A stretch of 64,000 bases of DNA from Chaetoderma sp. LZ-2023a (GCA_034401795.1 CM067370.1:68011188-68075187), one strand, 5' to 3'. Positions 21,167-31,811 are shown, counted from the stretch's first letter. Notes: generated from the letters alone by a model not told the origin. Translations and numbers: made by a program.

Positions 21167-21900
21167 ATATATTCTATGGGGAAATTAAAATTTTCTTGAT
21201 CATATTTGAGGGTTTACAGTTTAAAACTGGTTAGAAATTAAAATGGCTCAGCTAAAAGAATTGGGATTCAACTTCTTATCCAGGGACCGACATACTCATT
21301 TGCCGAATTAGCCAAATGCTGTTAAAACTGAAATCTGTCTAATAGAAACCAGGATTGGCTAAATATTTGGCTAATGATTACAATCACATTATTATACATA
21401 TTTTCTAACTAGAGAACCATTAAGACTAATTGTGAAGAACTAACAGGTACTTATATTATGTTTTATTGTGACCAAATAAACACTGAAATTCCAATAGCTC
21501 AGATTAAAAGCATGCATATAGGTGAGCTGTTGAATATTTTGAAATATATTGAAGCAACAGCTTCCAGGCAAATTAGTTTCAAAATATTCAACATAATCTT
21601 GTATTAATATCATGTAGTGTTCAGTTGAAATGGTTACCTAATGGCGATGGATTGTATACATTGCAAAACATTGGCTAAAATTGTTACGATTTGGCTAAGA
21701 AAAACTGTAGTTGGCTAATCATTTGTGAAAGCCAGGTCTGTCCCTGCTTATGGATGCGGTTACTAATAGGTGATTTACGGTAGCCATAAGAAGTTGAATC
21801 CCAATTTTTTTAGCCGAGCCATTTTAATTTCTAAGCAGTTTTAACCCTTAAGCCCTCAAATTTGTTCAAGAAAATGTTAATTTCCCCATAAAATATATGT
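21167..21900. mobile_element. Element with ~115-bp terminal inverted repeats
   Basis: The left end (21167-21283) and the inverted right end (about 21786-21900) align almost throughout: ATATATTCTATGGGGAAATT against ATATATTTTATGGGGAAATT, then TTTGAGGG, then AGAAATTAAAATGGCTC, then TTGGGATTCAACTTCTTAT. The ~500-bp core is non-coding and holds a foldback element at 21535-21593. No target duplication was found. It lies 37 bp upstream of RFC2 exon 2 in transcript order. Confidence 0.85.
21535..21593. repeat. Foldback element FB, short copy
   Basis: Ends AGCTGTTGAATATTTTGAAA and TTTCAAAATATTCAACA, with a shortened middle. Nested in the long-TIR element 21167-21900. Confidence 0.75.
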
Positions 21901-21910
21901 CCAATAACAG

Positions 21911-22012
21911 GCAAAGAGAAAACAAAAAATGTAGAAATTTACTGACTGGCTCGGTTAACGAGTCATTCTAGTGGTAAATTTTCAAAACTAGTCTTCTCTT
22001 GGCCTGCAAATG
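21911..22012. repeat. Palindromic element P, second partial copy
   Basis: Arms meet at ACTGGCTCGGTTAACGAGTC; the outer parts GCAAAGAGAA and TCTTCTCTTGGCCTGC mirror the copy at 4203-4323. It directly abuts copy B of the CAGGG element. Confidence 0.75.
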
Positions 22013-22020
22013 GACATTAC

Positions 22021-23917
22021 CAGGGAATATTTTGAGCAGTATCGCATCGCAAAATGCGATGCAAATGAGTACCTGTTGCTACACATTCACAACTTCGCAT
22101 AGCTATTTGCTGCGATACATAATTTTGATGTAAAATTCAGTCAATTCACTTAATTTTGAAATATTTTTGATAAAAAGTCGCTGAAAGTTGCAAAACGCTT
22201 GTCAAATTTAGTAAGGAAGCGAGATGCGCATGCGTTGGAGACTGATTTCCGATATAGTCCATAGACATATATAGCTATAGAGCGCATATCTTCATACCTT
22301 CCTTCACTACATGCAAATGACCACCGGTGACGCGAGTTCAGTAAGCGCTCTATAGATCAAAATTCTAAAAGCTATCGATGCGCGCATGCGTTAGCGCCTT
22401 CCTTCTTCTGATATAATAATAAACTGTTACAGAGTACAGTTTTGAGTTTGGACACCAGTCGGAAACTCGCAATATATATCACAGGGTATTCACGGTCATC
22501 GACATATTGCTCGTAACAGACTCTCTTGTAAATCTAAATTCTCCTATAGGATTGATCATTGCCTCATCATTAGATAGCGTTATGATAAACTTTAAAAATA
22601 CAAGTTTATCTAGGCTGATTCTGGTCGATTTAGACAATGTTTGTCTCGGAAACTGAGTTTTATCATCGGGAATGCTAAACTCCTGTTAGCGCATCCCCAA
22701 ATCAAGGCTGACACAGTATAGTTAACCATGCTACGGCAGCGTATTGCACTTGATTCGCGTAAGCGACAGATTTAGAATGGCATGTCGCCAAGATCGACGC
22801 ATGCGCGAGAGTTCTCGAGTACTCTTCTCCAAAGTCGGGAACATACTTTCTCGCAAGATTATTGGTTAATAAATATAACTATATAGAAAGCAACCAATGA
22901 ATCGCAAGGAAACTACCGACAGTAAAGAAAATAAACAATGTTTCACGTGGTAATTTTATGAATGACGTAGTAGTATCTCTATATATAGCATTCGTAGTAT
23001 TCGTAGTAAAACTAGTAACACGATAGACCGATTGATACACGCTGATCACAGTAAAACCTTTTATCATTCACTATTTAAGCCAGAGAAAACAACCAATAGT
23101 AATTTTTAAATAAAAATTGTTAACTCTTTCAACTGAAGTCATAGTATCGCAGAAATTCAATTTCATCTTAATAAGCTGTTGAATATGTTGCAAGTTTTTA
23201 AGGGGGACCTGTTGCTCACAGCTGCCATAGCCTGCAACAGCTTCCAGTTAAGCACTAACACTGTTCAGCCTTTTTACATTGTATTGAATGATGTGTACTT
23301 TGTTTAGCCTACCAGTTGAAAGGGATATGTGATGTAGGTTGGTAAGTTACAAAACATATGTTAAACCTAGTCAATGAAATCACAGTATTCATGTGCGGTA
23401 CATTATTGATTTTTTGGAAAATAATTTGACTGGGATATGTTGCTGCCTTAAGCAGCAACAGCTTCCAATCAATGTAATTGCCAAATCTGCCAATACGTAT
23501 TATTTTGGGTTTCCTATACTCCCTGACCTTGGCCAGAGCCAGTACATGCATATTCTGAATCTGACATATGTTATACTGACAAATAACAATACTGGCTACT
23601 GTAGACCCGAAGACTGATACACTATCCTCAATAACATTCTCAGAAGTCCAATATTAATTATTCAACCATCTGTTCATGTCAGATTTGTGCAATTTGTGTA
23701 AACTACATGTCGCATATTACACTACACGCCTTACGGACTACTAATTTTTTAGACGGACTACTGATTTGCCAAGTCTGGTAGTCCTTCGTCCTGGGTTGGA
23801 ACACCAACCAGTTTCAACACAGTTTGTTTGCTATGCAAGTGCTATGAACTGCTATGCATTATTCGATTAGTTTAGCAGTTACTGCTATGCAATTTTTTTC
23901 CAACAAAATATTCCCTG
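22021..23917. mobile_element. Non-autonomous CAGGG-ended (hAT6-like) element, copy B
   Basis: The same 14-bp ends and gene-free body as copy A (16356-18127), in the same orientation. It keeps a segment (about 23110-23210) missing from A, including the left arm of a foldback element at 23173. The flanks CATTAC and ATTTCT do not match, so no target duplication is visible here. Frames shared by the two copies, such as 23393-23617, reflect shared descent, not a gene. Confidence 0.88.
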
Positions 23918-24540
23918 ATTTCTCAAGACCAATGTCAAATAAAAAGAAATTTGAGAATTTTTTGCAATAACGTCAACGAAAACAGCATCGAAAATTACGG
24001 CACTTCCTTATTTGAAACAACTCCTATCAACAAAAAATGTTATCAAATGAGTACCCATTATGCGGAGATAATCGGATCGAATGTATAATACTCGGTCACC
24101 ATCACATAGTGATTACTATATGCATATAGTAATTTCCGAGTTCACAAGTCAGTATATTAGGTCCGTTAATCGGATACGATTCTACCAAGTACTTGCTCTT
24201 AGAATTTCTTAATTTGGTGAGTTTAAGCCGTCACTTACGTAGCTACTCATGTATGTACTCGAGGCTACCCTCCTATTTACGTGTATCGCACAGTATCTAA
24301 CAGTGATTTTGTGCTACTCGAGTAAAGTGAGTCATGACCAGACCTAACCTTGTCCTATAGGGGAAGTGGGTTGATCACATGATTTATAGTTTTTATCAAC
24401 AATTATATCAAAATTAGGATTAATTTTGATGAAATAAACGATGTTTATTGACCCTTTAATGGTAATACCGGCCAAAACTGGCCTCTGTTATGGTCGACGA
24501 ATTCCCATTTTTCGGCTCCAAGATGGCCACCCAAAAAACA
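23918..24540. other. RFC2 intron 1 DNA, no gene seen
   Basis: A short segment at 24450-24490 (CCGGCCAAAACTGGCCTCTG) resembles 4150-4190, so it is a minor dispersed repeat. Nothing else is recognised. Confidence 0.5.
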
Positions 24541-24930
24541 AGAGGGCCTGTATCGCTCACCTGGAACAGGCATTTCAACTAGGAGTTGACCATAATTGTC
24601 ACAGGAATACAGCGGCAATGTTTCTTTACGAATCAACTGCACTTGATTAAATTTTAATGGCCTGTAGTCCCTAATCATATCTCACAAATTTCAGCCTGAT
24701 CCGTTCAATTGTTCTGGACAAACCATTTGGCCAATCAAGTTTTCTTGAACATCCTTGATTCAGCTCTTGCCCTAAATGATATTTCATGAGTTTTGAATCG
24801 ATCCCAACAAGCAGTATCCAAGATTTTTATAGAAATTCACTATAATCAGCTAAAATCCAAGATGACCACTAGCCAAATTGGCCGATCGGCTTTGTTTGAA
24901 AAACGTGGGATCCCTATTCCCTAAATGGCG
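24541..24930 (+). mobile_element. MITE with TCGCTCACCTGG end, fourth copy
   Basis: It starts AGGGCCTGTATCGCTCACCTGG and runs through GATATTTCATGAGTTTTGAA and AAATCCAAGATGACCAC. Its right end is missing. Confidence 0.65.
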
Positions 24931-25215
24931 AGATTTTGCGAGACTGGTGCGAATTTGTGTTTGATTACGTTTTACACGGTATGGTGTTAAATGCGCAGTT
25001 TAGCTTACACTGGGAACCAAACGGCGCGATTTTTGTGAGACTAGCGAGAATTCGTGTTTGATGACGATTTATGAGAAAATGTCTGCCAGGAGAATAGCAA
25101 TTGCCAATATTTTAATTTTCCATACCTTTTCCATAGCAGTAACGCAAAATATTGATTTTCCATACTTTTTCCAACCCCGGAAAAGGTATTCCTAATTTGG
25201 CATACTTTTGTCCAG
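24931..25215. repeat. Intron 1 repeats, including a partial hAT-type end
   Basis: Two related words (GCGAGACTGGTGCGAATTTG near 24938 and a diverged copy near 25036) suggest a small duplication. The stretch from about 25085 (TTTTCCATACTTTTTCCA) resembles the right subterminal part of the element 25264-26597. Confidence 0.5.
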
Positions 25216-25609
25216 ATTTGACGACCCGTGTTGTGAAACGAGATGAGGCTAGACAGCATAATACAGGGTTCATACACCCTCAGCAGAATTAAATTCCATA
25301 CTTTTTCAAGACTCAATTTCAAATTTTCCAGATCTAATTTACGACTTTCAATCAGACAAAAAACAAACACAGTTACTAAGTTCATCATATTATCATATAT
25401 AAACTTTATTAAACTTTATAAAACAACATATCAAAATAAATAATCAACTAACTTAACAATCAGATAGCACTCATCACAGATAGAAAGATATACAGCACTC
25501 TATTTGTTGATATTACAGTTAAAATAACTGGATACAATCATGGCAATTTTAATGTTGATATGGATGGATAGCACTCAGGAAAGACATATTTAATTTACCA
25601 TAGCTGATC

Positions 25610-25912
25610 ATAATGCCATAGTAACAGAAGGAATCCTCATTATTTTCACTCGATAATGCACCATAAGAGGCCTCGCGATACGAGAGAGCTGTCGGACAGT
25701 CAATAATATTTTACCCTGACTCAGCGCAAAGTTGGGATCATCTAACATTGGGCGGTATAAAATTGCCACGCTTCTAAATGATCGCCATAGCAACAGGAAT
25801 TCATTATTTTCACTCGATGATGAGCCAACACAAGAGGCCTCGCGATACGAGGGCAAAGTTGGGATCATCTAACGTTGGGTGATATAAAATTGCTACGCTT
25901 CTAAATGATTCT
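25610..25912. repeat. Imperfect two-copy duplication
   Basis: Two copies of about 150 bp share CAAAGTTGGGATCATCTAAC, TTATTTTCACTCGAT and GAGGCCTCGCGATACGAG. The pair lies in the body of the CAGGGTTC element. Confidence 0.75.
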
Positions 25913-25947
25913 GGTACTATCAATGTGAAAATGTAAAATATTCTTAC

Positions 25948-26183
25948 CTTGAACCAAAGAAATCCGTAATTTTCGGCGCAGACTTTAGACGAACCTCTGT
26001 CAATGTCTCAAGATTTTTCCCCAGCATGTGGCTAACAAGAGCCGCTTCGCCCATATTTCCAATGTCAAACGACTTATTACAAACACTACATTTGGCACGC
26101 GAGTTTGATGTGTTGTCCGGTAAAATCTAATTCTTATATTTATCATTAGTTTCCCAAACACTAGAATATTTGCACTTTCCCAT
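25948..26183 (-). pseudogene. BED/hAT-type zinc-finger first exon, with a stop
   Basis: It reads MGKCKYSSVWETNDKYKN, then TAG, then ILPDNTSNSRAKCSVCNKSF and NMGEAALVSHMLGKNL, ending DFFGSR at a GTAAGAAT donor. The C-x2-C pair, the Phe and the spaced His fit BED-like zinc fingers at the N-terminus of hAT-type proteins. The TAG probably replaces the conserved Trp, and the usual second zinc-binding His is Asn. No downstream exon for the transposase core is found. Confidence 0.7.
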
Positions 26184-26896
26184 CTTTACTGTATCACGAA
26201 AAATGGCAATCTCGCGAATTATTTCATTGTTTCGGCTTCTAACACTCTGTACTATTTGACAGATGACTGCCGATTCACTCATTTTTATTGCGTTGTACTT
26301 GAACATGTTCAGATACATATTGCTCAACAACCGCGAGAGGTTTCCGGTAATAGGTGGTTTTCTATTGCAAGACGAGACCGGGACCCAATCGAATTAGACT
26401 CTGGCAAGATTGGCGGAGCCGTGAGATTTCGTTCGTAAACAAAACGATTGCGGTCAGAAAAGTTAGGATTGCCGATATTTTTATTTTCCATACCAGTTGG
26501 CCCAAAATTGGAATTTCCATACTTTTTCCAGCCCTGGAAAAGGCTTTCCTAATTTTCCATACTTTTTCCAGACTTCCATACATGCGTACGAACCCTGATA
26601 ATAGAACGATTTTCCAAACAAGGGCAAAGTTAGAATTGAGGAGAAATTGTTTTGCAGTTCGGGCTGTAAACGTCTGGAACAAGCCGTCAGAACATGTTGT
26701 AGAAGCACCATCGGTCAACACATTTAAGGCTCGCCTCGACATACATTGGAAAGACCAACCATTAATATATAACTACACTGCACCATTGGAATCTGGAAGC
26801 GACAGAGCACTGTATGATGATGATGAAGATCTGACCACAGAGGCTTAGGCCTGCGGTCAGAAGGAACCTAAGTAAATCTAAGTAAGTAAAACACAG

Positions 26897-27666
26897 CCAA
26901 TGGATCAGCCAAAGATGCAATTAGGAGCAGAGGTGCCGGACTGCACATACAGTATCCAAACGGACAACATGAGTCAGCTGCAATACCGACAGGCAAACAC
27001 TGCACAAACTACAGAGCTGAAGTCGAAGCACTGGTTCATGCAGCTAATACCATCAGCAGAACAGCAGACCCTATTGCACAGATTGTCTTTTTATCTGATG
27101 CCCGCTCCGGCCTTGAGGCTATCACCAAAGGTAAGCTGCCACAACTTGAAGAAGCACGACAAACCATCAAATGCTTTCGGATAGCATTGCAGTGGATCCC
27201 ATCACACTGTGGAGTCCAAGGAAATGAGGAAGCAGACAAGATGGCAAAGGTGGGTGAAGAAGAGAATCAGACAGAAAACATGGTTACCCCTACAGAGATG
27301 AAGACTATCATCAAGTCACTCTATAGAACACCTCAATCAGAAGATGCCTACCATCATCTCTCGAGGCCAGAGCAAGTGACCATTTTTTGCCTCAGAACTA
27401 GACATAACAGACTGAACCAACATATGTACAGGCGGTTCTACCTTATGACATCGCCTGCTTGTCCTTGTGGAGAAGCAGAGCAGACCACAGAGCACATACT
27501 TCAATGTTGCAGTGCGTATCAGCTGCTGAGAGAAGAGATCTGGCCTTTGTCAACCTCTTTTCTTGAAAAGCTGTATGGGCCTGTGGAAGAACTGCAGAAA
27601 ACCACAGATTTCATCTTGAGAACGGCTCTCCAAGTGTGATACCAGCGATCGAAAAGAAGAAAGAAG
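26897..27666 (+). mobile_element. 5'-truncated non-LTR retrotransposon (RNase H end) with TSD
   Basis: Nearly identical to 52451-53208, the RNase H and C-terminal part of the element at 50233-53210. The flanks AAGTAAAACACAG at 26884-26896 and 27667-27679 are a 13-bp target duplication. It carries a two-base-scale frame break early on, then an open frame (27187-27639) with WIPSHCGVQGNEEADKM and a CPCGE...H...CC end. The 3' tail is GAAAAGAAGAAAGAAG. Confidence 0.9.
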
Positions 27667-27679
27667 AAGTAAAACACAG

Positions 27680-28017
27680 AAAAAAATTGCAAGACTGATT
27701 TCCAGGTTAAGTCTTCTACAAAAGGCTATTAGTTCTATGAAAATCGGTTAAAACCTTATTTCTCTTATACCGTATGCAGTAGGGCATGCCATTGTTTGTT
27801 TATAAGACGCGTGATTGGGAAACCCCTAAATTTATGACATGATAACGTGTAATGACGTAGTGACTTTCTGAGCTTATTATAAATGGCGAGCCTTATTTTT
27901 TCCATACACTTTAATCGTCCAGCAGCGAAGTGGAATCGCTGATCACGGGACTTGTTGATGTTGCTGACATAAATACATTAGCAGACGATGAGTTTCAGTC
28001 AGATAGATCAAAGATCA
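27680..28017. other. RFC2 intron 1 DNA, no gene seen
   Basis: AT-rich sequence with no open frame of note and no repeat partner recognised in the window. Confidence 0.5.
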
Positions 28018-29230
28018 AAGTTGCTTTATTTCATGTTTTTTTCTATACATGTAAATATAATCTAAACAGGCAGTCCATCAAAGGCATGGCCTATTGAGTG
28101 ATGGACTCCTTACACACATTACAAAACATTTATACATTAACATATATAAGACACACAAGACAGTGGCACAGTGACAGAATGCTGAAAAGCTACCTTGATA
28201 CGAAAACTTATACAGGGACTTGACTACCTTTCTGGGATTATTAGCCAGTAAATTAACCTATTTGGGGATCTTATTAGCCATACAGATTTTCGGTTAGAAA
28301 GGATATGAGTCTCGCCTCAGACTTATAATGTACAATACATACATACATACATACAAACATACACATATACCAGGGTTTCGACAAACTTCTAAATACAGGA
28401 AGCCTGGGACTTTTTGGGTAATGCTATTGGGAGTCTAAGCTAGTAACATGAAGGTCTAAAATGGTTCAAATACATATAATTTGGTTTAAATCATTGGTTT
28501 TAGAGATATCAGGGCCAATAATAGGAAGTCCAGGACTATTTTGGTTTGTTTTGTGGAGTTCGGACATAAACTTTGCTATATATGTCATATATACATGTAT
28601 TTAATACATATGTCTTCCATTAAGCGGTGGGTGGGTAGGGCTGTCCCTTCTTTGATGATTACATAGATATATGCCACTATGTGCACAAACATAAAACACA
28701 CGACATTCAAACACATATTTATGGCATTAATATTTAAATACACTCATACATATTTACTGACTTAATTAAACATATATTATACATATACTCCCTAATTACA
28801 TCATTATCTCATTTTATTTAAATTTAGTTTGGAGTGGTTTATTATTATATAGGACTTTTGTATGCTACTGAGGGTGGGGAGGGGTGGGGGGGGGCAGGGA
28901 AGAGCTCATCACTGTAATATAAAGTTGAGATAGTTAAAGTTGTTAAGAATCGATAGATGCGTTGATCGTATGTGGGCTATTTAGGTGTAGTAGTAGTGAA
29001 AGTAAACTGTGAAGTATGTTTGTGTTTAGACTTATTACTTCAATTATTATGTTAGGTTAGTTTATCTATAGTGGTGGTGGTGGTGGAATGTCTTAGGCAT
29101 GTACTATTATTGATTAGCAGAGAATCTGTGACCATCAGGTATAAATATATTAATTTAGTATTTGTCGATCATAGATTCCCTGGCAATCTTCTTAAAGGAT
29201 TTCAGGTTTAATATAATGTCGCGTATTTTT
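28018..29230 (-). mobile_element. Probable 3' untranslated region of a non-LTR element
   Basis: A 34-nt hairpin block at 28073-28106 (GTCCATCA, inner GGC/GCC, TGATGGAC) recurs at 31877-31910 next to a minus-strand reverse transcriptase. By analogy this is the 3' region of a related element whose coding part is missing. It contains a CATA microsatellite (28333-28365) and a G-rich run (28873-28905). Confidence 0.5.
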
Positions 29231-29293
29231 GTACTGGTGCTGTTCCATAGTTTTGTATATTTTGTTTTATATATTAGTTTTTTGTGTGTCAGT

Positions 29294-29940
29294 CAGGGGC
29301 GTAGCCAGCTTATGGAATGGGGTGGTTCTTAGTATGAAGAAAGTGGAACCTAATCACCAAACGGGGGGTCCGGGGGTCCTCCCCCGTGAAATTTTGAAAA
29401 CCAGATGCTCTTAGATGGCTTCTCGTGCATTTTCGGATGTATATATTGAGTTTTAGTTGACTGTATTAAATATGCCTGAATTGATTAAATATTATATGAA
29501 CCTGGTCGATTAAGGATCTCGGAAGCTGGGGCTCTAAGCATTTCACACCACCCCGTATGATGTAACGAGACCAAATTTGTCCATGAGTGGATTTCACAAA
29601 TGTTAGAATTTGGGAGTTTGGCAACAAGATTATAATATTGCTAACACGTGTTCAGTCATAATTAAAATCAGTCTACTATACCGTACTACTACTAGAATAG
29701 ATTAAGTAATACTTACCGCAGCGGCACATAAATCTACTGACGTGTTGTACATAGACATAATAACTTTATAGACTGCCACTACCGACAACGCGCTGTACAT
29801 AGACATTAATAAGTTATAGACTGCTCAGGAATCATGCGAGAACATACATAAAAATAATTTTGTGATGAATAGAAAACGGAACTCTGTATAAATGGGGTGG
29901 TTCGATCGAACCCCCCGAACCGCCCCTGGCTACGCCCCTG
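29294..29940. mobile_element. hAT-like non-autonomous element with CAGGGGCGTAGCCAG ends
   Basis: The ends CAGGGGCGTAGCCAG and CTGGCTACGCCCCTG are exact 15-bp inverted repeats, a type of end widespread in animal hAT MITEs. The subterminal GGGGTGGTTC and GGGGTGGTTCGATC are related. The flanks do not give a clear 8-bp duplication. A small internal duplication (ACATAGACAT...TATAGACTGC) lies at about 29750-29825. Confidence 0.85.
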
Positions 29941-30571
29941 TTAGTGATGTGTTGTGGAAGTAGGGTATACGCGCATATATTATAATATCGACAGACGACA
30001 GGTGTTTGTATATTGTAGGTTTCTATTTTACTCAGTAATAAGAGGGGCATTTTTGGAAAAGTTGTTTGCGATGATCTTTGACTTCCTGGTTACAGCACTG
30101 CCACGGGAATCAGATGGTAGGGAGGTTGGTTTTTATTTATTACAAAAATTCAGATTGCCGCAACTATATGGAACCCACAAGAATATGAGATGGGAGTATA
30201 CCACTTTTTTTGAGGGGTAAGAATAAAGATATAACCATGATGTCTGCATTCGCTTTTAGCAACAACTATTTTCATATCATTTGAATTGTTCAGTCGAAAA
30301 TGATTATGATGATAATTCATCAGTGACATTTTTTTACTGGCTGTTATTTAAGAAACAAGTTTTAAGGTTAACACAGCCCACACCCTTTTTTGGCCCACTC
30401 ATGATGATGGTGATGATGAATTTAACCTATCCTAGTATATGAAAGGGACCTTTTAGTCAGTACACGACGCGTACCCTTGCAGAGGCGGAATGCCAATGCG
30501 AATCATTAAGAAGATACCAGTTTTCGAAAGGCAAAGTTAGCAGAGACTGCGATATATTGCAATTAACTTAC
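29941..30571. other. RFC2 intron 1 DNA next to exon 1
   Basis: No coding potential with support. A TGATGATGGTGATGATG microsatellite lies at about 30400-30420. Confidence 0.5.
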
Positions 30572-30693
30572 CATGGTAATTCATACGCGGAATGTTTAGG
30601 TTTTGTGTTTTTTTCAGACGTACTTTCGATTGCCGTGTCATTTGTTATTGATTTTGTTTCTTCCGCATCTAATTCCATTTTTTCATCTGCCAT
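30572..30693 (-). CDS. RFC2: RFC2 exon 1 (start codon)
   Basis: Coding starts at ATG 30693 and gives MADEKMELDAEETKSITNDT through KPKHSAYELP plus two bases of Trp. The donor CATG-GTAAGTTA follows. The acidic, poorly conserved N-terminus and the YELPW end match animal RFC2. An in-frame upstream Met at 30756 would add 21 residues, but the downstream ATG has the better context (AAAATGG) and fits the usual RFC2 length. Exons 1 to 4 here code for the first ~147 of an expected ~350 residues. Confidence 0.95.
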
Positions 30694-30800
30694 TTTAATT
30701 TCGCGCAAAAATGACGTCATAAAATTTACACTTAAAGTTTTCATAAATTGATTCATACAGCAACAGATGAATGAAACATGGGGTTACCGTCTAACCAGAG
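30694..30800 (-). promoter_or_regulatory. RFC2 proximal promoter / 5' UTR with E2F-like site and CRE
   Basis: On the minus strand, reading toward the gene, there is TGACGTCA (30712-30719), then TTTTTGCGCGAAA (about 30697-30709), then the start codon within about 15 bases. TTTSGCGC-type sites bind E2F and mark S-phase genes such as replication factors. No TATA box is evident. The transcription start is not visible, so these sites may lie in the 5' UTR. Confidence 0.6.
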
Positions 30801-31231
30801 CACTGCACAGTTAGTCCATGAGCCAGGTCGAAGCTAGTACTCATCACGGGGGACCGGATGGAATCAGTTTTTAAAAGAAGATAAGTCATCTACTAGCATG
30901 AACATCCATGATGGACATTCACAGCTGGTATTATGCATTCCGCCTCATGAAACCACTCATCAACAAGATTGAACACATCATGTTAGCCGGTAACCTCCAA
31001 ACCTTGAAAGAATGTCAGCAGGTCAACATCATTAAACTAATTCTCGACACCTCCCATACATTCACTAAATGCAATCCGCTCGCAATCATGCTAGAGGAGG
31101 CCACCCGTGACCTCTGTTTCAAGCTGCACCACAAGAGATCTTGCATACTAACTGGAAAGTCTCAGTACACTATATTTCGTCCAAGAAGGCGTGATAACAC
31201 AACGCGACAAAATCAACACTACATCAGCTAG
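30801..31231 (+). pseudogene. Non-LTR retrotransposon ORF2 C-terminal fragment
   Basis: It reads about FRLMKPLINKIEHIMLAGNL and ILDTSHTFTKCNPLAIMLEE then TRDLCFKLHHKRS. The D-x-S...E...R-x-L-C-F-x-L-H-x-x-R pattern recurs at 37776-38027, so both are C-termini of one family. Confidence 0.6.
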
Positions 31232-31319
31232 GAATTTAGTGCCGGCTGGTGGTTCTCCTAGAACAGAGAGGAGGGATTTACAGAACAAGTAACAAGTAAG
31301 TAACCCGACAAAAAGCGCA

Positions 31320-31811
31320 CTCATCTACCTCAACAAATGGCCAAAAGGTCTGGCGGGGATACATCTAGGCGGAACCCAGAGCCGTGAGACCAAATGTGAA
31401 ACACACCTGGGTATCGAACGTTCCCGGCACAGCAAAGAAAATGTATAGAAAAGAATACAAATCACACAGAGAACAGTATATTCTTTGATGGGGGCCGGGC
31501 TGCATGGCACTGGTGGAATGTCTCCCAAACTCGCTGCCCACATCTGGAAAATCTACTGCATCCCAAGATTACTATTCCGCCTTGAATCATTTTGGATTAA
31601 TCAATCTGAGATTAAGCTCATAGAACAATTTCAACGCAATATACTCAGACAACTCCGGTCCTTATCAAAGAACACATCCTCAATAGCAACATTTTGCATG
31701 TCTACTTGGTATCAGACCTGTAGAGGCTGAACTAGATTGTAGGCAACTTAGCTTCTTAGGAAACATACTCCGAGATAAAGAGTCTCTAGAATATCAGATA
31801 GCTGCCAGACA
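31320..31811 (+). pseudogene. Non-LTR retrotransposon ORF2 fragment (post-RT domain)
   Basis: It reads ETHLGIERS, then MGAGLHGTGGMSPKLAAHIW, then LIEQFQRNILRQLRSL, then after a frameshift near 31705 the stretch EAELDCRQLSFLGNILRDKE. This is the region just C-terminal of the RT fingers in CR1/RTE-like elements. It is cut at 31811 by the 3' end of the minus-strand element. Confidence 0.7.

Larger units (their letters stand above)
25264..26597 (-). mobile_element. hAT6-like element with CAGGGTTC ends
   Basis: The ends CAGGGTTCATAC and GTACGAACCCTG are inverted repeats, flanked by ATAATA (25258-25263) and ATAATA (26598-26603), a 6-bp duplication. Excising it with one ATAATA restores the surrounding RT frame (Arg-Gln-His-Asn-Arg-Thr). 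Subterminal CATACTTTTTCCA words occur near both ends. Inside are a zinc-finger exon on the minus strand and a tandem duplication at about 25610-25910. The transposase core is missing. Confidence 0.87.
25216..26883 (+). pseudogene. CR1/Jockey-like RT C-terminal fragment, interrupted
   Basis: The 3' end of a non-LTR retrotransposon ORF2 reads about TTRVVKRDEARQHN, is cut by the element 25264-26597, and resumes with RTIFQTRAKLELRRNCFAVR and VNTFKARLDIHWKD, ending at 26848. The motif of a hydrophobic R-V-N-x-W-N stretch followed by F-K-x-x-L-D-x-H-W is typical of the C-terminus of such elements. It ends in a CTAAGTAA-type microsatellite tail (about 26866-26888). Confidence 0.75.

Noticed and set aside
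17543..23617. Shared reading frames 17543-17833 and 23393-23617 as a conserved gene
   Set aside because: They lie in two copies of the same non-coding transposon and carry no domain; conservation follows from recent shared origin.
30694..30756. Upstream in-frame Met as the RFC2 start
   Set aside because: It would translate the E2F-like and CRE region and add residues not expected for RFC2; the downstream ATG has better context.
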